From assembly GCF_025420485.1 (NCBI RefSeq), contig NZ_JAOEFD010000006.1, positions 1 to 64,000 of the forward strand: 64,000 nucleotides of DNA, in the 5' to 3' direction. Below the pieces are notes generated by a model that saw nothing but the letters and a program-made list of their open reading frames with translations, was not told the DNA's origin and did no database searches. Positions 8,974 to 18,023 of this stretch are shown piece by piece; positions within the stretch are counted from its first letter, which is position 1; each line of letters opens with the position of its first letter. Both the position numbers and the translations under genes were made by a program. The DNA comes from Nesterenkonia marinintestina (GTDB lineage Bacteria; Actinomycetota; Actinomycetes; Actinomycetales; Micrococcaceae).

Positions 8974-9969
8974 TCACACCTCGTACAGATGCGCGAACTG
9001 CGGCGGGACCGGGTGCTGGGACGGCTGCGGACGCACCGGCTCGCCGGGGCGGTGGCGACCGGTCTCCGTGCTGAAGAAGCTGATCCCCATGCCGCAGAGC
9101 AGGAACCCGGGCCCCACCGGCAGCAGCGCCCCGGCCACCCAGTGCCAGGGCGACGGGTCGGAGGCCGCATTCGCCACGGCGGACCACCCGCCGGCCCAGA
9201 CGAACAGGCCGACGGTCAGTGCGGTGAACACGATGCCCAGCACCCAGGCGAGTCCGGCCCCGGCCGCCGTGGTCATCGGCGACTCCACGGAGACGGAGTT
9301 CCACCGTTCGCCGGAGCGCATGATCAGCCAGCCGCCGACCAGCCCCCAGCAGGCGACCACGAGGTACGCCGCGATGATGTCCGAGGCGAAGTGCCCGGTG
9401 AGGAAGATGGAGAGCCCGGCCAGCATCGCCAGCAAGGCGGTGAACACGCCCACGAACGGGCGCTGCCGCGGCCTGCAGATCAGGAACACGGCGACTGCCG
9501 CACCGGCGGCCACCGTCGCATGGCCCGAGGGGAAGGAGTCCACCGACCACCACCACACCGCCATGTTCGGATCCGACATCGGCATCTGCGGATCCGGGCG
9601 GTGCACCCACAGCTGCTTGAGGAACTGTGTGGTGATGTTCGCACCGAGGAAGCTCGCCAGCGCGATCCCGGCGGCGAGGAACCGTTGGCGCATGAACATG
9701 TTCGCCAGAAAGATGATGCCGGCGATGACCGCCGTGGCCAGCGGGATCGTGCTGAGGACCCGGCGGAGCACGTCGTTCTGCATCGGCCCCTGAGTGATGT
9801 ACTCGTAGCGCGACTCCAGGGTGGCGTGCTCCAGCCACTGCCCGCGATCGGCGGTGATGAAGAACTCGTGAGTGACCACCAGTCCGGCGGCGCAGAAGAG
9901 GATGCCGACGACCCACAGCCAGGTGCGCCGTGCGGGCGGGCGTGTGCGAGGAGCGTAGGCGGCCGACAT
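8974..9969 (-). CDS. PAP2-family membrane phosphatase
   Basis: A 331-residue integral membrane protein with six or more hydrophobic segments. The three phosphatase motifs are visible: KQLWVHRP (KX6RP), PSGHA, and GHFASD as the third motif with its histidine. Relatives dephosphorylate undecaprenyl pyrophosphate or phosphatidic acid outside the membrane; the substrate here is not determined. The C-terminal region adds further transmembrane helices and a proline-rich cytosolic tail. GATACT lies 7 bases before the ATG, which fits the leaderless pattern. Confidence 0.88.
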   Translation of the reverse strand: MSAAYAPRTRPPARRTWLWVVGILFCAAGLVVTHEFFITADRGQWLEHATLESRYEYITQGPMQNDVLRRVLSTIPLATAVIAGIIFLANMFMRQRFLAAGIALASFLGANITTQFLKQLWVHRPDPQMPMSDPNMAVWWWSVDSFPSGHATVAAGAAVAVFLICRPRQRPFVGVFTALLAMLAGLSIFLTGHFASDIIAAYLVVACWGLVGGWLIMRSGERWNSVSVESPMTTAAGAGLAWVLGIVFTALTVGLFVWAGGWSAVANAASDPSPWHWVAGALLPVGPGFLLCGMGISFFSTETGRHRPGEPVRPQPSQHPVPPQFAHLYEV

Positions 9970-9976
9970 GATCCTC

Positions 9977-9982
9977 AGTATC
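9977..9982 (-). promoter_or_regulatory. -10 box, leaderless start
   Basis: GATACT on the minus strand, 7 bases before the PAP2 ATG at 9969. Confidence 0.5.
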
Positions 9983-10048
9983 GCAGGTGCCGAGGGGATC
10001 GGCAGGCCCCGGAGTGGACCCGCTGCGGTCGGTGGTGCGTGTGCTCCC

Positions 10049-10101
10049 CTATGTGGGTGGTTCGGGCTTCGGCATAGAGGAAGCCCGAACCACCCACATA
10101 G
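10049..10101. repeat. 53-bp palindromic repeat, family A copy 1
   Basis: A perfect 22-bp inverted repeat (arms 10049-10070 and 10080-10101) with a 9-base loop. A second copy lies at 37405-37457, with the same length and loop size and 45 of 53 identical bases. It lies between the divergent PAP2 and menC promoters, so it is not simply a terminator. Weaker similarity to copy 2 continues about 40 bases to the right. Confidence 0.85.
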
Positions 10102-10156
10102 ATGAAGGACAGGATGCGGCGGCGAAGCGGAACGCGTGGACTCGGCAGCCGGCTCA

Positions 10157-10162
10157 TAGACT
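10157..10162 (+). promoter_or_regulatory. -10 box for menC, leaderless start
   Basis: TAGACT followed by 7 bases and then the ATG at 10170. It supports that ATG over the GTG six bases upstream. Confidence 0.55.
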
Positions 10163-10169
10163 CGTGGAC

Positions 10170-11252
10170 ATGGTGCCGACCTCGGACGTCCCCGCCGACC
10201 TGCCTCCGATCGGAGAGATCCTCGCTGAGGCTGTGGTCGTCAGCCTGCCCATGCGCACCCGATTCCGCGGGCAGACCGCCCGGGAGGCCATGCTGCTCCG
10301 GGGCCCGGCCGGGTGGGCGGAGTTCGCCCCGTTCCCCGAGTACGGGGCCCCCGAGGCCGCCCACTGGTTGGCGGCCGCCCTGGAGGCGGCATGGGTCGGG
10401 CTCGGGCGACCGGTCCGGACCGAGATCCCCATCAACGCGACCCTCCCGGCGGTGCCCCCGGAGCGGGTGGAGGAGGTCCTGCGCCGCTTCGGCGATCTCG
10501 ACGCCGTGCCCGCGGTGAAGATCAAGGTCGCCGAACCGGGGCAGACCCTCCACGACGATCTCGTCCGGTTCCGCGAAGCCGCGCGTCTGATGCCTCGGGC
10601 GCGGCTGCGCGCCGACGCCAACGCCGGGTGGTCGCATCCGGAGGCGCTGGAGGCGGTCTCAGCCCTCGCCGATGAGTTCGGAGACCGCCTGGAGTACGTC
10701 GAACAGCCCGTCCCCGGAGTGGAGGGACTGGCCCGGCTCCGGGAGTCCCTCCACCGCCGAGGGGTGACGGTGCGGATCGCCGCCGACGAAGCGGTGCGCA
10801 GGGTCGAGGACCCGCTGCGGGTCGCCCGCCTCGGCGCGGCCGACCTGATCGTGGTCAAGGTCCCGCCGCTCGGCGGGGTCCGTGCGGCCGAACAGGTGGT
10901 CCGGGCCTCGGGGCTGAATGCGGTCGTCTCCTCAGCCCTGGACACCTCGGTGGGGCTGGCGGCCGGCCTCGCCCTGGCCGGACGGCTCGACGCGCTGCCC
11001 TACGCCTGCGGCCTGGGGACGGCGAGTCTGTTCGCCGAGGACGTGGTCTCCGCCCCGCTGGTCCCCGAGCGTGGGATGCTGACTGTGCCGACCGACGAGG
11101 ACGGCCTCGCCGCGTCCCCGTCACCGGACCCTGAGCTGCTGCGACGGCACCGCGTCCCCGAGGAGCGGCGTCGCCGCTGGGAGGACCGGCTCCGCGCCGC
11201 CCATGCGGCCCTGGCGGTTCGGAGCCTCGACCGGTCGGCACGGGACGGGTGA
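10170..11252 (+). CDS. menC: O-succinylbenzoate synthase MenC
   Basis: Enolase-superfamily dehydratase that converts SHCHC to O-succinylbenzoate, upstream of MenE. It has 360 residues. The catalytic KxK pair is in VKIKVAEPG, the metal ligands are in RADANAGW, VEQPV and IAADEAV, and the second lysine is in IVVKVPPLGG, in the order expected. The start at 10170 is chosen from the TAGACT box seven bases before it; a GTG at 10164 is the alternative. The stop overlaps a possible GTG start of menD, and the two genes are clearly contiguous. Confidence 0.93.
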   Translation: MVPTSDVPADLPPIGEILAEAVVVSLPMRTRFRGQTAREAMLLRGPAGWAEFAPFPEYGAPEAAHWLAAALEAAWVGLGRPVRTEIPINATLPAVPPERVEEVLRRFGDLDAVPAVKIKVAEPGQTLHDDLVRFREAARLMPRARLRADANAGWSHPEALEAVSALADEFGDRLEYVEQPVPGVEGLARLRESLHRRGVTVRIAADEAVRRVEDPLRVARLGAADLIVVKVPPLGGVRAAEQVVRASGLNAVVSSALDTSVGLAAGLALAGRLDALPYACGLGTASLFAEDVVSAPLVPERGMLTVPTDEDGLAASPSPDPELLRRHRVPEERRRRWEDRLRAAHAALAVRSLDRSARDG

Positions 11253-11262
11253 GCATCGGACC

Positions 11263-11268
11263 TAGAAT
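11263..11268 (+). promoter_or_regulatory. -10-like box before menD ATG
   Basis: TAGAAT followed by 7 bases and the ATG at 11276, just after the menC stop. menD may have its own leaderless transcript in addition to read-through from menC. Confidence 0.45.
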
Positions 11269-11275
11269 CGTCGGT

Positions 11276-13153
11276 ATGCGCACACCCGGCGGCCCGTTCC
11301 GTGAGTTCGACGACTCCCAGGACGCCGAGTCCCTCCGCCTGGCCCGCCGGGCGGTGCGCGGGCTCTGCCTGAGCATGCGCCACGTGGTGCTCGCACCGGG
11401 TTCGCGGTCGGCACCGATGGCCTACGCCCTCCATGAGGCCGAGCAGCTCGGCGCGCTGACCCTCCACACGCGGATCGACGAGCGCTCGGCCGCGTACACC
11501 GCCCTGGGGATCGCTCTGGCCGACGGCGAGCCCGCCGGTGTGGTGACCACCTCGGGGACCGCGGCGGGGAACCTCCTGCCGGCGGTGATGGAGGCGGATA
11601 TGTCCGGAGTGCCCCTGGTGGTCATCACCGCCGACCGCCCGGAGGATATGCACGGCACCGGGGCCAATCAGACCGTCTGGCAGCAGGGCATGTTCGAGGG
11701 GAGGGTCCGCGACGAGATCCACCTGGAGCAGGGGGAGACCCGTCTGGAGCCGGCGTCCCGCGACGACATCCTCTCCGCCGAGACCCAGGTCGCCCTGCTC
11801 ATGCGCCAGGCCACCGACTCCCGCGGCCGCGGATCGGGGCCGGTGCACCTGAACATCGGCTTCCGGGACCCGCTGACTCCGGTCGCGGACCTCGACGGAC
11901 AGCGCTGGGCCCGCAAGCCGGTGATCCCCGCCGAGCGCCGTCGGGCCCTCTACGACGCCTCACCCTCGGAGCACCTGCGTGCCGCTGAGCTGCTCGCATC
12001 GACCGACGAGCCCGCCTGGATCGACGACGCCGAACGGCGGACCGCGCAGGACCAGATCCGCGCCCGCCTCATCGCCGAATCACAGGTCACCCCGCGTCGC
12101 ACCGTCTTCGTGCTGGGCGACCGGGCCCCCGCCGACGCGGCTCGGACGGCACTCGCCCTGGGGCACCCGATCCTGGCCGAACCGACCTCCGGAGCGCGGG
12201 AGCACAGCGTCCCCGCCTACCGGCTGCTGCTGACCTCCGACGCGGCCCTGTCCGACCAGATCGAACGGGTGGTGGTCGCCGGCCGGCCCACACTGTCCCG
12301 CCCGGTGGCGCGACTGATCGCACGGGACGACGTGGAGGTCCGGCAGTTCGCGCCGGACCCGCTGCCGTGGGCCGATCGGCGTCTGCCGCGCGAGGTCTTC
12401 AGGGACGGGCGCGCGCTCGCGGAGTTCGCCGGCGTCGCCCCGTCGGAGTGGCGCAGACGGTGGCAGGAGGCCGGTGAGCGGCTGCGGAGGGTCGTCGACG
12501 ACGAGCTGGCCGCCGAGTCGCAGGCCGCTGCGGCCCGAGGCCCGGGGTCGATGATGCTCTCGGTCGCCGCGGCGAAGACCGTCGTCGACACGGCCCGCAC
12601 ACCGGTGCTGCTCGGCTCGTCCTCGGTGATCCGAGACGTCGACCTCTCCGTCGACCTGAACGGGCCCGACCCTCAGCGGCTCACGGCGCTGCGCGGTCTG
12701 TCCGGCATCGACGGCAACCTCTCCGCAGCCTCCGGGATGACCCTCGCCTCCGGCCGACGGGTCACCGCCGTCCTCGGCGACCTCACATTCCTCCACGACC
12801 TCAACGCCCTGCTGATACCGAGCACCGAGGCCCCGCCCAGCGTGGACGTCGTGGTGATCAACGATGCCGGCGGTGCGATCTTCGATCAGCTGGAGCACGG
12901 TGAGATCGGTCGTCGCCCGGGCCGGGCCGAGGTCGTGGAACGGCTCTTCGGCACCCCGCAGGCGGTGGACCTGGAGAAGATCGCCGCAGGATTCGGCGTG
13001 GAGCACCGACGGCCGACCACGCCGACCGAGCTCGCCGACGCGCTGGCCCACCCCGACGACCGGCTCGGGCTGCGGATCGTCGAAGTGCGCACCGACCGGT
13101 CCCGGCTGAGGGACCTCCATGCCCGGATCGCCGCCCGCGCCCGTGAGGCCTGA
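11276..13153 (+). CDS. menD: SEPHCHC synthase MenD
   Basis: Thiamine-diphosphate enzyme that joins isochorismate and 2-oxoglutarate, the first committed step of menaquinone synthesis. It has 625 residues from the ATG at 11276. LAPGSRSAPMAYAL near residue 40 and DERSAAYTALGIALA contain the conserved N-terminal substrate and ThDP-activating residues. TSGTAAGNLLPAVMEA and VVINDAGGAIFDQLEHG (the ThDP/Mg-binding region) complete the family pattern. A GTG at 11249, overlapping the menC stop, would add nine residues and is the alternative start. The promoter-like TAGAAT favours 11276. Confidence 0.93.
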   Translation: MRTPGGPFREFDDSQDAESLRLARRAVRGLCLSMRHVVLAPGSRSAPMAYALHEAEQLGALTLHTRIDERSAAYTALGIALADGEPAGVVTTSGTAAGNLLPAVMEADMSGVPLVVITADRPEDMHGTGANQTVWQQGMFEGRVRDEIHLEQGETRLEPASRDDILSAETQVALLMRQATDSRGRGSGPVHLNIGFRDPLTPVADLDGQRWARKPVIPAERRRALYDASPSEHLRAAELLASTDEPAWIDDAERRTAQDQIRARLIAESQVTPRRTVFVLGDRAPADAARTALALGHPILAEPTSGAREHSVPAYRLLLTSDAALSDQIERVVVAGRPTLSRPVARLIARDDVEVRQFAPDPLPWADRRLPREVFRDGRALAEFAGVAPSEWRRRWQEAGERLRRVVDDELAAESQAAAARGPGSMMLSVAAAKTVVDTARTPVLLGSSSVIRDVDLSVDLNGPDPQRLTALRGLSGIDGNLSAASGMTLASGRRVTAVLGDLTFLHDLNALLIPSTEAPPSVDVVVINDAGGAIFDQLEHGEIGRRPGRAEVVERLFGTPQAVDLEKIAAGFGVEHRRPTTPTELADALAHPDDRLGLRIVEVRTDRSRLRDLHARIAARAREA

Positions 13154-13163
13154 ACGGGGAACG

Positions 13164-16100
13164 ATGTCCGACGCACCTGTGCGCCCGTCCTGCACTCGGG
13201 AGCAGATCCTCGAGCGTGTGGGAGCAGCGTCCGCCCTGCGGGGGCTGCGGTACGCCGAAGCCGGCCACGTCGGCGAGATCAGGCAGGCCGGCGCCCCGCC
13301 GGCCCCGGGCCATCCCGACGGGCCGCTGACCGGGGACCACACGGTGATGACCGTCGACGCCCAGGTCGCGGGCACCGGTCCTGAGCCGTACACCACGACG
13401 ATCTTCCTGCTGCCGACTTACATCACCGGCGGCCGGGTCTCGTGGTGGGAGATCACCGAAGCGATCTGCAGCTGCCCGGTCGGGTTCGACTGCAAGCACG
13501 TCGCCGCCGTGCTGTTCGCCGCGCAGCCGCCGGACCACAGCACCGCCGAGGGCCGCGAGGACGAGCCACCGCGGCCGGCGGCCCGAGGACAGGCTCGAGC
13601 GCGGACGGCCGACTGGCGGTCCCTGCTGGGTCCATCGTCCGCATCCGCCGCGGGCGGCGAGGTGTCCCTGGCACTCGGGGTCGAACTGGCGCGTGTGGAG
13701 CGCCCCTTCGAGTTCGGGCCGCCCCGCCGGCGTCCGGCCCGATGCGCGGACCTCGACGACCCGTCGGCCGAGCTCTCCGTGACCATCCGTCCGCTGTGCC
13801 CGGGGGCCCGGGGCGAGTGGATCCGAGGCGGTCTGACCTGGAAGCGGTTCCAGTACGGCACCCCCTCGATCGCCTTCCGCCGTGACCATGCGGAACTCTT
13901 CGGCGACATCTGCCGGACCCGCCTGGCGCAGGACGTCGGCGGTTCCTTCGTGGCCGATGCGATGCCGCTGGAGAGCTTCCGCGGTCCGGCGATCCTCCAG
14001 CTGATGGCCCGGTGCGTGCGTCTGGGGGTCCGGCTGGTGCCGCAGGGCGCCCTGACCCACGTCGAGCTGACGGATCCGTCCGAGCTGACGCTGGACGTGC
14101 GGGCGGCGCCCCGGGGCTCCGAGGCCGACGGGCTGGAGGTGCGTGCCCGGCTCTCGGGCGTCGACGTCGGGACCGGTCCGCTGCGGCCGCTGGGCGCCGG
14201 GTTCGCCGCGCTGCGCGGCGAACCCGAGGACTCGCCCGACGCCATCGCCCTGCGGATCATCCCCACCGACGGCACCGCACCGCCGGAGCTGCTGGCGCTC
14301 GCCGCCGAGCCTGCCTCGCTGCGGATCCCGCCGCACGAGGTCGAGGAGTTCCTGCACGAGGCCGTCCCCGCACTGCGGCGGCGGGTGGAGGTCGCCTCGG
14401 CCGACGGGTCCGTGGACTTCCCGGAGATCCCCGCCCCTCAGCTGCATCTCACCGTCCACCACCTCGGCGGGGACGCCATGAACCTCGAATGGATCTGGCG
14501 CTACTCCGGCCCCTCGCGGCTCGTCCCGGTCCGCGGCGCGCAACAGCAGGACGAACACGCCGCCGAGCGGCTCCGGGCCCACGAGGACGAGGTGGTCGAG
14601 GCCGCCCGCGCCCACTTCCCCGAGGCCGCGACCCGACCCGCCCAGCACCTCACCGGCCTCGAGACCGCGCTGTTCGTGGAGCGGGCCCTGCCCCGTCTGG
14701 AGCGGCAGGAGCACGTCGTCGTCGAGGAGTTCGGCGACCGCCCGCAGTACCGGGAGCTGACCGAGGTGCCGCAGCTGCGCGTGACCCGGTCGCCGGACGA
14801 GGACGGCCGGAGCCGCGACTGGTTCGAGCTCGGCTTCCAGATCACCGTCGCCGGCCGCGTCGTGCCGTTCAAGGACGTGTTCGAGGCCCTGTCCAGGGGA
14901 AGGGCCCGCATCCTGCTCCCCGACAGGACCCATCTGCGTCTGGACCATCCGCACCTGCTCGAGCTCAAGGACCTCATCGACGAGGCCGCGGCCATGGGGG
15001 AGTGGGAGCCTGAGTCCCCGAAGATCAGCCGCTACCAGGTCAGCTTCTGGGACGACCTGGAGACCCTCGCCCAGGAGGTCGTCGAGGCAGAGACCTGGCG
15101 CCGGGAGGCGTCGCGGCTGAAGCAGGTGCTGCCCGAGTCGCCGGAGATCCCGATCCCGGAGCCTCCCACCGGGCTCGAGACGGACCTGCGGCCCTACCAG
15201 GAGGAGGGCTACGCCTGGCTGTCCTTCCTGTACGACCTGCGGCTCGGCGGGATCCTCGCCGACGACATGGGTCTGGGGAAGACCGTCCAGGCCCTGGCGA
15301 TGATCGCCCGAGCCCGGGAGCAGGAGCCCACGCCTCCGACGGGCCGCGACGCACCCGACGGCGACGCCGCGGATCGCCCGCCGTTCCTGGTCGTCGCACC
15401 GTCCTCGGTCGTGTCCGTCTGGCGCGACGAGGCGGCCCGCCGCACCCCGCGGCTCGACGTCCGCGTACTGGACGCAACCACCGCGAAGACCCGAACCTCG
15501 GTGGCCGAGCGGGCCGAGGGAGCCGACGTCGTGGTCACCTCGTATCCGATCCTGCGGCTCGACGCCGACGGGTTCACCGGCCGACAGTGGGCGGGGCTGG
15601 TGCTCGACGAGGCGCAGTTCGTGAAGAACCGGACGGCGAAGGCCCACCAGGTGCTGAAGAAGGTCCGGGCACCGTTCCGACTGGCGGTCACCGGCACCCC
15701 GATGGAGAACTCGCTGACGGACCTGTGGGCGATCCTCGACCTCGTCACCCCCGGACTCATGCCCCCGCTGCGAGGTTTCCGGGACGAGTACGTCCGACCG
15801 ATCGAGAGGCCCGACGACTCCGACGACGGTGCCCGACGGGCCGCCGAGCGGATGGGGCGGCTGAGGCGACGCATCCGACCGTTCATGCTGCGCCGTTCGA
15901 AGGCCCTGGTGGCCGCGGAGCTGCCCGAGAAGCACGAGCAGGTGGTGCGGGTGCCGCTGCGGCCGGGGCACCGGACCCTCTACGAGAAGGTCCTGCAGCG
16001 GGAGCGTCAGAAGGTCCTCGGCCTGCTCGAGGACATGGACAGGAACCGGTTCATCGTCTTCCGCTCCCTGACGCTGCTGCGGATGCTGGCGCTCGATCCG

Positions 16101-16679
16101 CGGATCGTCGACGAGGCCCACACCGCGCCGTCGTCGAAGCTGGAGGCTCTGCTCCCGGACCTGGAGGAGATCGTCGAGGAGGGGCACAGCGTCCTGATCT
16201 TCAGCCAGTTCACCTCGTTCCTGGACCGGGTGGCCGTGCGGCTCGACGAGCTCGGCATCGGTCATGCCCGCCTGGACGGCTCCACCCGGAGGCGCGACGA
16301 GGTCGTGGCCGGATTCCGCGCCGGTGAGGTCCCGGTGTTCCTCATCAGCCTCAAGGCCGGCGGGTTCGGACTGACGCTGACCGAGGCGGACTACGTCTTC
16401 CTGCTGGATCCCTGGTGGAATCCGGCGGCCGAGGCGCAGGCCGTCGACCGTGCCCACCGGATCGGGCAGGACGCGCGGGTGATGGTGTACCGGATGGTGG
16501 CCGAGGGGACCATCGAGGAGCGGGTGCTGGCCCTCCAGCGGCGCAAGGCGGAGCTGTTCTCCTCGCTCACCGACGGCGACGCCGCCTTCAGCGCCTCGGT
16601 GACGGCCGAAGACATCCGCGAGCTGTTCGCCTCCGACCGCCCGGTGGGAGAGGTGCCGAGTCAGCCGCCGGGGGAGTGA
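13164..16679 (+). CDS. SNF2-family helicase with SWIM zinc finger
   Basis: A 1171-residue SWI2/SNF2-type ATPase. A SWIM zinc finger (CSCP...CKHV) is near residues 100-112, followed by a long middle region of the bacterial SNF2-associated type. The ATPase core starts near 670: Walker A DDMGLGKT near 700, motif II DEAQ near 815, TGTPMENS near 850, then C-lobe motifs ISLKAGGFGLTLT, DPWWNPAAE and HRIGQ near 1098. DEAQ in place of DEAH is common in bacterial SNF2 proteins. It probably remodels protein-DNA or RNA polymerase complexes; no partner is evident. GGGGA lies just before the ATG, ten bases after menD. Confidence 0.92.
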   Translation: MSDAPVRPSCTREQILERVGAASALRGLRYAEAGHVGEIRQAGAPPAPGHPDGPLTGDHTVMTVDAQVAGTGPEPYTTTIFLLPTYITGGRVSWWEITEAICSCPVGFDCKHVAAVLFAAQPPDHSTAEGREDEPPRPAARGQARARTADWRSLLGPSSASAAGGEVSLALGVELARVERPFEFGPPRRRPARCADLDDPSAELSVTIRPLCPGARGEWIRGGLTWKRFQYGTPSIAFRRDHAELFGDICRTRLAQDVGGSFVADAMPLESFRGPAILQLMARCVRLGVRLVPQGALTHVELTDPSELTLDVRAAPRGSEADGLEVRARLSGVDVGTGPLRPLGAGFAALRGEPEDSPDAIALRIIPTDGTAPPELLALAAEPASLRIPPHEVEEFLHEAVPALRRRVEVASADGSVDFPEIPAPQLHLTVHHLGGDAMNLEWIWRYSGPSRLVPVRGAQQQDEHAAERLRAHEDEVVEAARAHFPEAATRPAQHLTGLETALFVERALPRLERQEHVVVEEFGDRPQYRELTEVPQLRVTRSPDEDGRSRDWFELGFQITVAGRVVPFKDVFEALSRGRARILLPDRTHLRLDHPHLLELKDLIDEAAAMGEWEPESPKISRYQVSFWDDLETLAQEVVEAETWRREASRLKQVLPESPEIPIPEPPTGLETDLRPYQEEGYAWLSFLYDLRLGGILADDMGLGKTVQALAMIARAREQEPTPPTGRDAPDGDAADRPPFLVVAPSSVVSVWRDEAARRTPRLDVRVLDATTAKTRTSVAERAEGADVVVTSYPILRLDADGFTGRQWAGLVLDEAQFVKNRTAKAHQVLKKVRAPFRLAVTGTPMENSLTDLWAILDLVTPGLMPPLRGFRDEYVRPIERPDDSDDGARRAAERMGRLRRRIRPFMLRRSKALVAAELPEKHEQVVRVPLRPGHRTLYEKVLQRERQKVLGLLEDMDRNRFIVFRSLTLLRMLALDPRIVDEAHTAPSSKLEALLPDLEEIVEEGHSVLIFSQFTSFLDRVAVRLDELGIGHARLDGSTRRRDEVVAGFRAGEVPVFLISLKAGGFGLTLTEADYVFLLDPWWNPAAEAQAVDRAHRIGQDARVMVYRMVAEGTIEERVLALQRRKAELFSSLTDGDAAFSASVTAEDIRELFASDRPVGEVPSQPPGE

Positions 16680-17350
16680 TCCGGCGGGGCGCTGAGCCCG
16701 AACCCGGCGGCCGCGGCCCAGGTGTCGACGTCGGCGGCGGCCCCCTCGGGCAGCGGGACCGGGGTCGTGATGAGCCCCTCGGTGAGGCGGCGCAGCGGCA
16801 GGCCGTCCGGATTGAGCTCGGAGAGTCTGCGGCGCAGGGATCCGGTCCGATGGAGGGCGAAGAGGTGCTCCGTGCGCCCCGGGTCCGGGCCGGTGCGACC
16901 GATCCATGCCTCGGATGCGGGCGAGCGGACCGCAGCGTCGAGCAGCACGGGCAGTCCGCGTGCCAGCTGCGGCATGTCGGCGCCGAGCAGGAGCACGAAC
17001 TCCGGGGCCGGGGCCGTGCTGAGCAGGGTCTCGAGGCCGGCGTTCGCCGCTGCGGCCGGACCGCCGAACGGTGGGTCCTCCTGCGCGCGCCGGATGCGGT
17101 CGAACCGTGGGGCGGAGATGTCCCACACGGGGTCCAGCTGTGCGGCCGGACCGACGACGACGATGTCCTCGGCGCGAAGCCCGAACCCGAGCAGGTCGTC
17201 GAGCAGACGGGAGATCAGGGGTGTGCCGGAGCCGTCCTGCAGCAGCGGCTTCGCCGCGCCGCCGAGGCGTCGCGCTCGACCCCCGGCCGGGATGATCGCG
17301 GCCGGGCTCGGAGTCGGACGTCGGAGCGTGGGCGAGGGGCCGCGGTGCAT
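16661..17350 (-). CDS. MobA-like nucleotidyltransferase
   Basis: A 229-residue NTP-transferase-domain protein, probably molybdenum cofactor guanylyltransferase. IIPAGGRARRLGGAAKPLL near residue 20 is the GTP-binding signature (LAGG-x-S/A-x-R-x-GG-x-K), and LLLGADMPQL near 120 holds the metal-binding aspartate. An N-terminal 18-residue extension is low-complexity. No other molybdopterin gene is in the window, so MobA versus a related sugar-nucleotide enzyme is not settled. It converges on the SNF2 gene and the two coding ends overlap by 19 bases. Confidence 0.8.
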   Translation of the reverse strand: MHRGPSPTLRRPTPSPAAIIPAGGRARRLGGAAKPLLQDGSGTPLISRLLDDLLGFGLRAEDIVVVGPAAQLDPVWDISAPRFDRIRRAQEDPPFGGPAAAANAGLETLLSTAPAPEFVLLLGADMPQLARGLPVLLDAAVRSPASEAWIGRTGPDPGRTEHLFALHRTGSLRRRLSELNPDGLPLRRLTEGLITTPVPLPEGAAADVDTWAAAAGFGLSAPPDHSPGG

Positions 17351-17356
17351 GCCCAG

Positions 17357-17362
17357 ATGCTA
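17357..17362 (-). promoter_or_regulatory. -10 box, leaderless start
   Basis: TAGCAT on the minus strand, 6 bases before the ATG at 17350. Confidence 0.5.
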
Positions 17363-17428
17363 GCAGCGGTGCTTCCGGGGCAGGTCCTCAGAGGCGGACG
17401 ATCCTGTGCCGGCGGTGGATCGACTGCG

Positions 17429-17434
17429 TAGGAT
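17429..17434 (+). promoter_or_regulatory. -10 box, leaderless start
   Basis: TAGGAT followed by 7 bases and the ATG at 17442. An earlier ATG at 17433 would sit inside the -10 box, which argues against it. Confidence 0.6.
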
Positions 17435-17441
17435 GACGAGC

Positions 17442-18023
17442 ATGAGCGAGCACCGGGCGTCGTCGCCGACCACACCGCACGACGTCGCCCTCACCACCGT
17501 CGCCGACGACCCCGAGCCTCTGGCCCGGACCGAGGGCGTCACCGCCCTGATGGCGGAGCTGGTCCGGGACGGGGTCGCCCTGGGGTGGACCGATCCTCCG
17601 AGTGCGAATGAGATCGCCGCGCTGCTGCGGGAACTGCGGGCCGACTCGCCGGCCGACGCCTGCGGAGTCTTCGCCGACGTCGCCGGTGAGCTCGTCGGGT
17701 TCGGGTACTGGCGGCGCTGTCGGCGCCCGACCTATCGGCGTCATGCGGACATCGAGAAGGGCGCGGTGTCTCCGGCCCATGCCGGACGAGGGGTCGGGAG
17801 GCTGCTCCTGAGACGGCTCGTCGCAGAGGCTCGACGGGCCGGCGTCGAACAGCTGACCCTCGACTTCCGCGGTGACAACACCGTCGCCGAGCGGCTGTAC
17901 CTCTCGGAGGGCTTCCGCGAGTACGGCCGGCTACCCCGCTACGTCGACCCGGGCGACGGCAGCCGGCACGACTCCGTCCTCCACGTGCTGGACCTCACCG
18001 CTCGGAGGGCGTCCTCGGGCTGA
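17442..18023 (+). CDS. GNAT-family N-acetyltransferase
   Basis: A 193-residue acetyltransferase of unknown substrate. The acetyl-CoA-binding core is visible as VSPAHAGRGVGRLLLRRLV (about residues 107-125, with the R-x-x-G-x-G/A pattern), followed by LTLDFRGDNTVAERLYLSEGF, the typical beta5-alpha4 segment. The start at 17442 is supported by the TAGGAT box. It converges on the DUF418 gene, and the two coding ends overlap by 29 bases. Confidence 0.85.
   Translation: MSEHRASSPTTPHDVALTTVADDPEPLARTEGVTALMAELVRDGVALGWTDPPSANEIAALLRELRADSPADACGVFADVAGELVGFGYWRRCRRPTYRRHADIEKGAVSPAHAGRGVGRLLLRRLVAEARRAGVEQLTLDFRGDNTVAERLYLSEGFREYGRLPRYVDPGDGSRHDSVLHVLDLTARRASSG

Noticed and set aside
10049-10101. 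Family A palindrome as a simple terminator
   Set aside because: It lies between divergent promoters, upstream of both genes, and recurs elsewhere with loop conserved in size.
12858-17126. Very long open frame on the minus strand opposite menD and the SNF2 gene
   Set aside because: It is antisense to two genes with intact catalytic motifs, is Arg/Gly/Pro-rich and shows no domain; long shadow frames are expected at this GC content.
17178-17191. Possible third copy of the family A arm (GAAGCCCGAACC)
   Set aside because: Twelve matching bases only, inside the mobA-like coding region, with no second arm.
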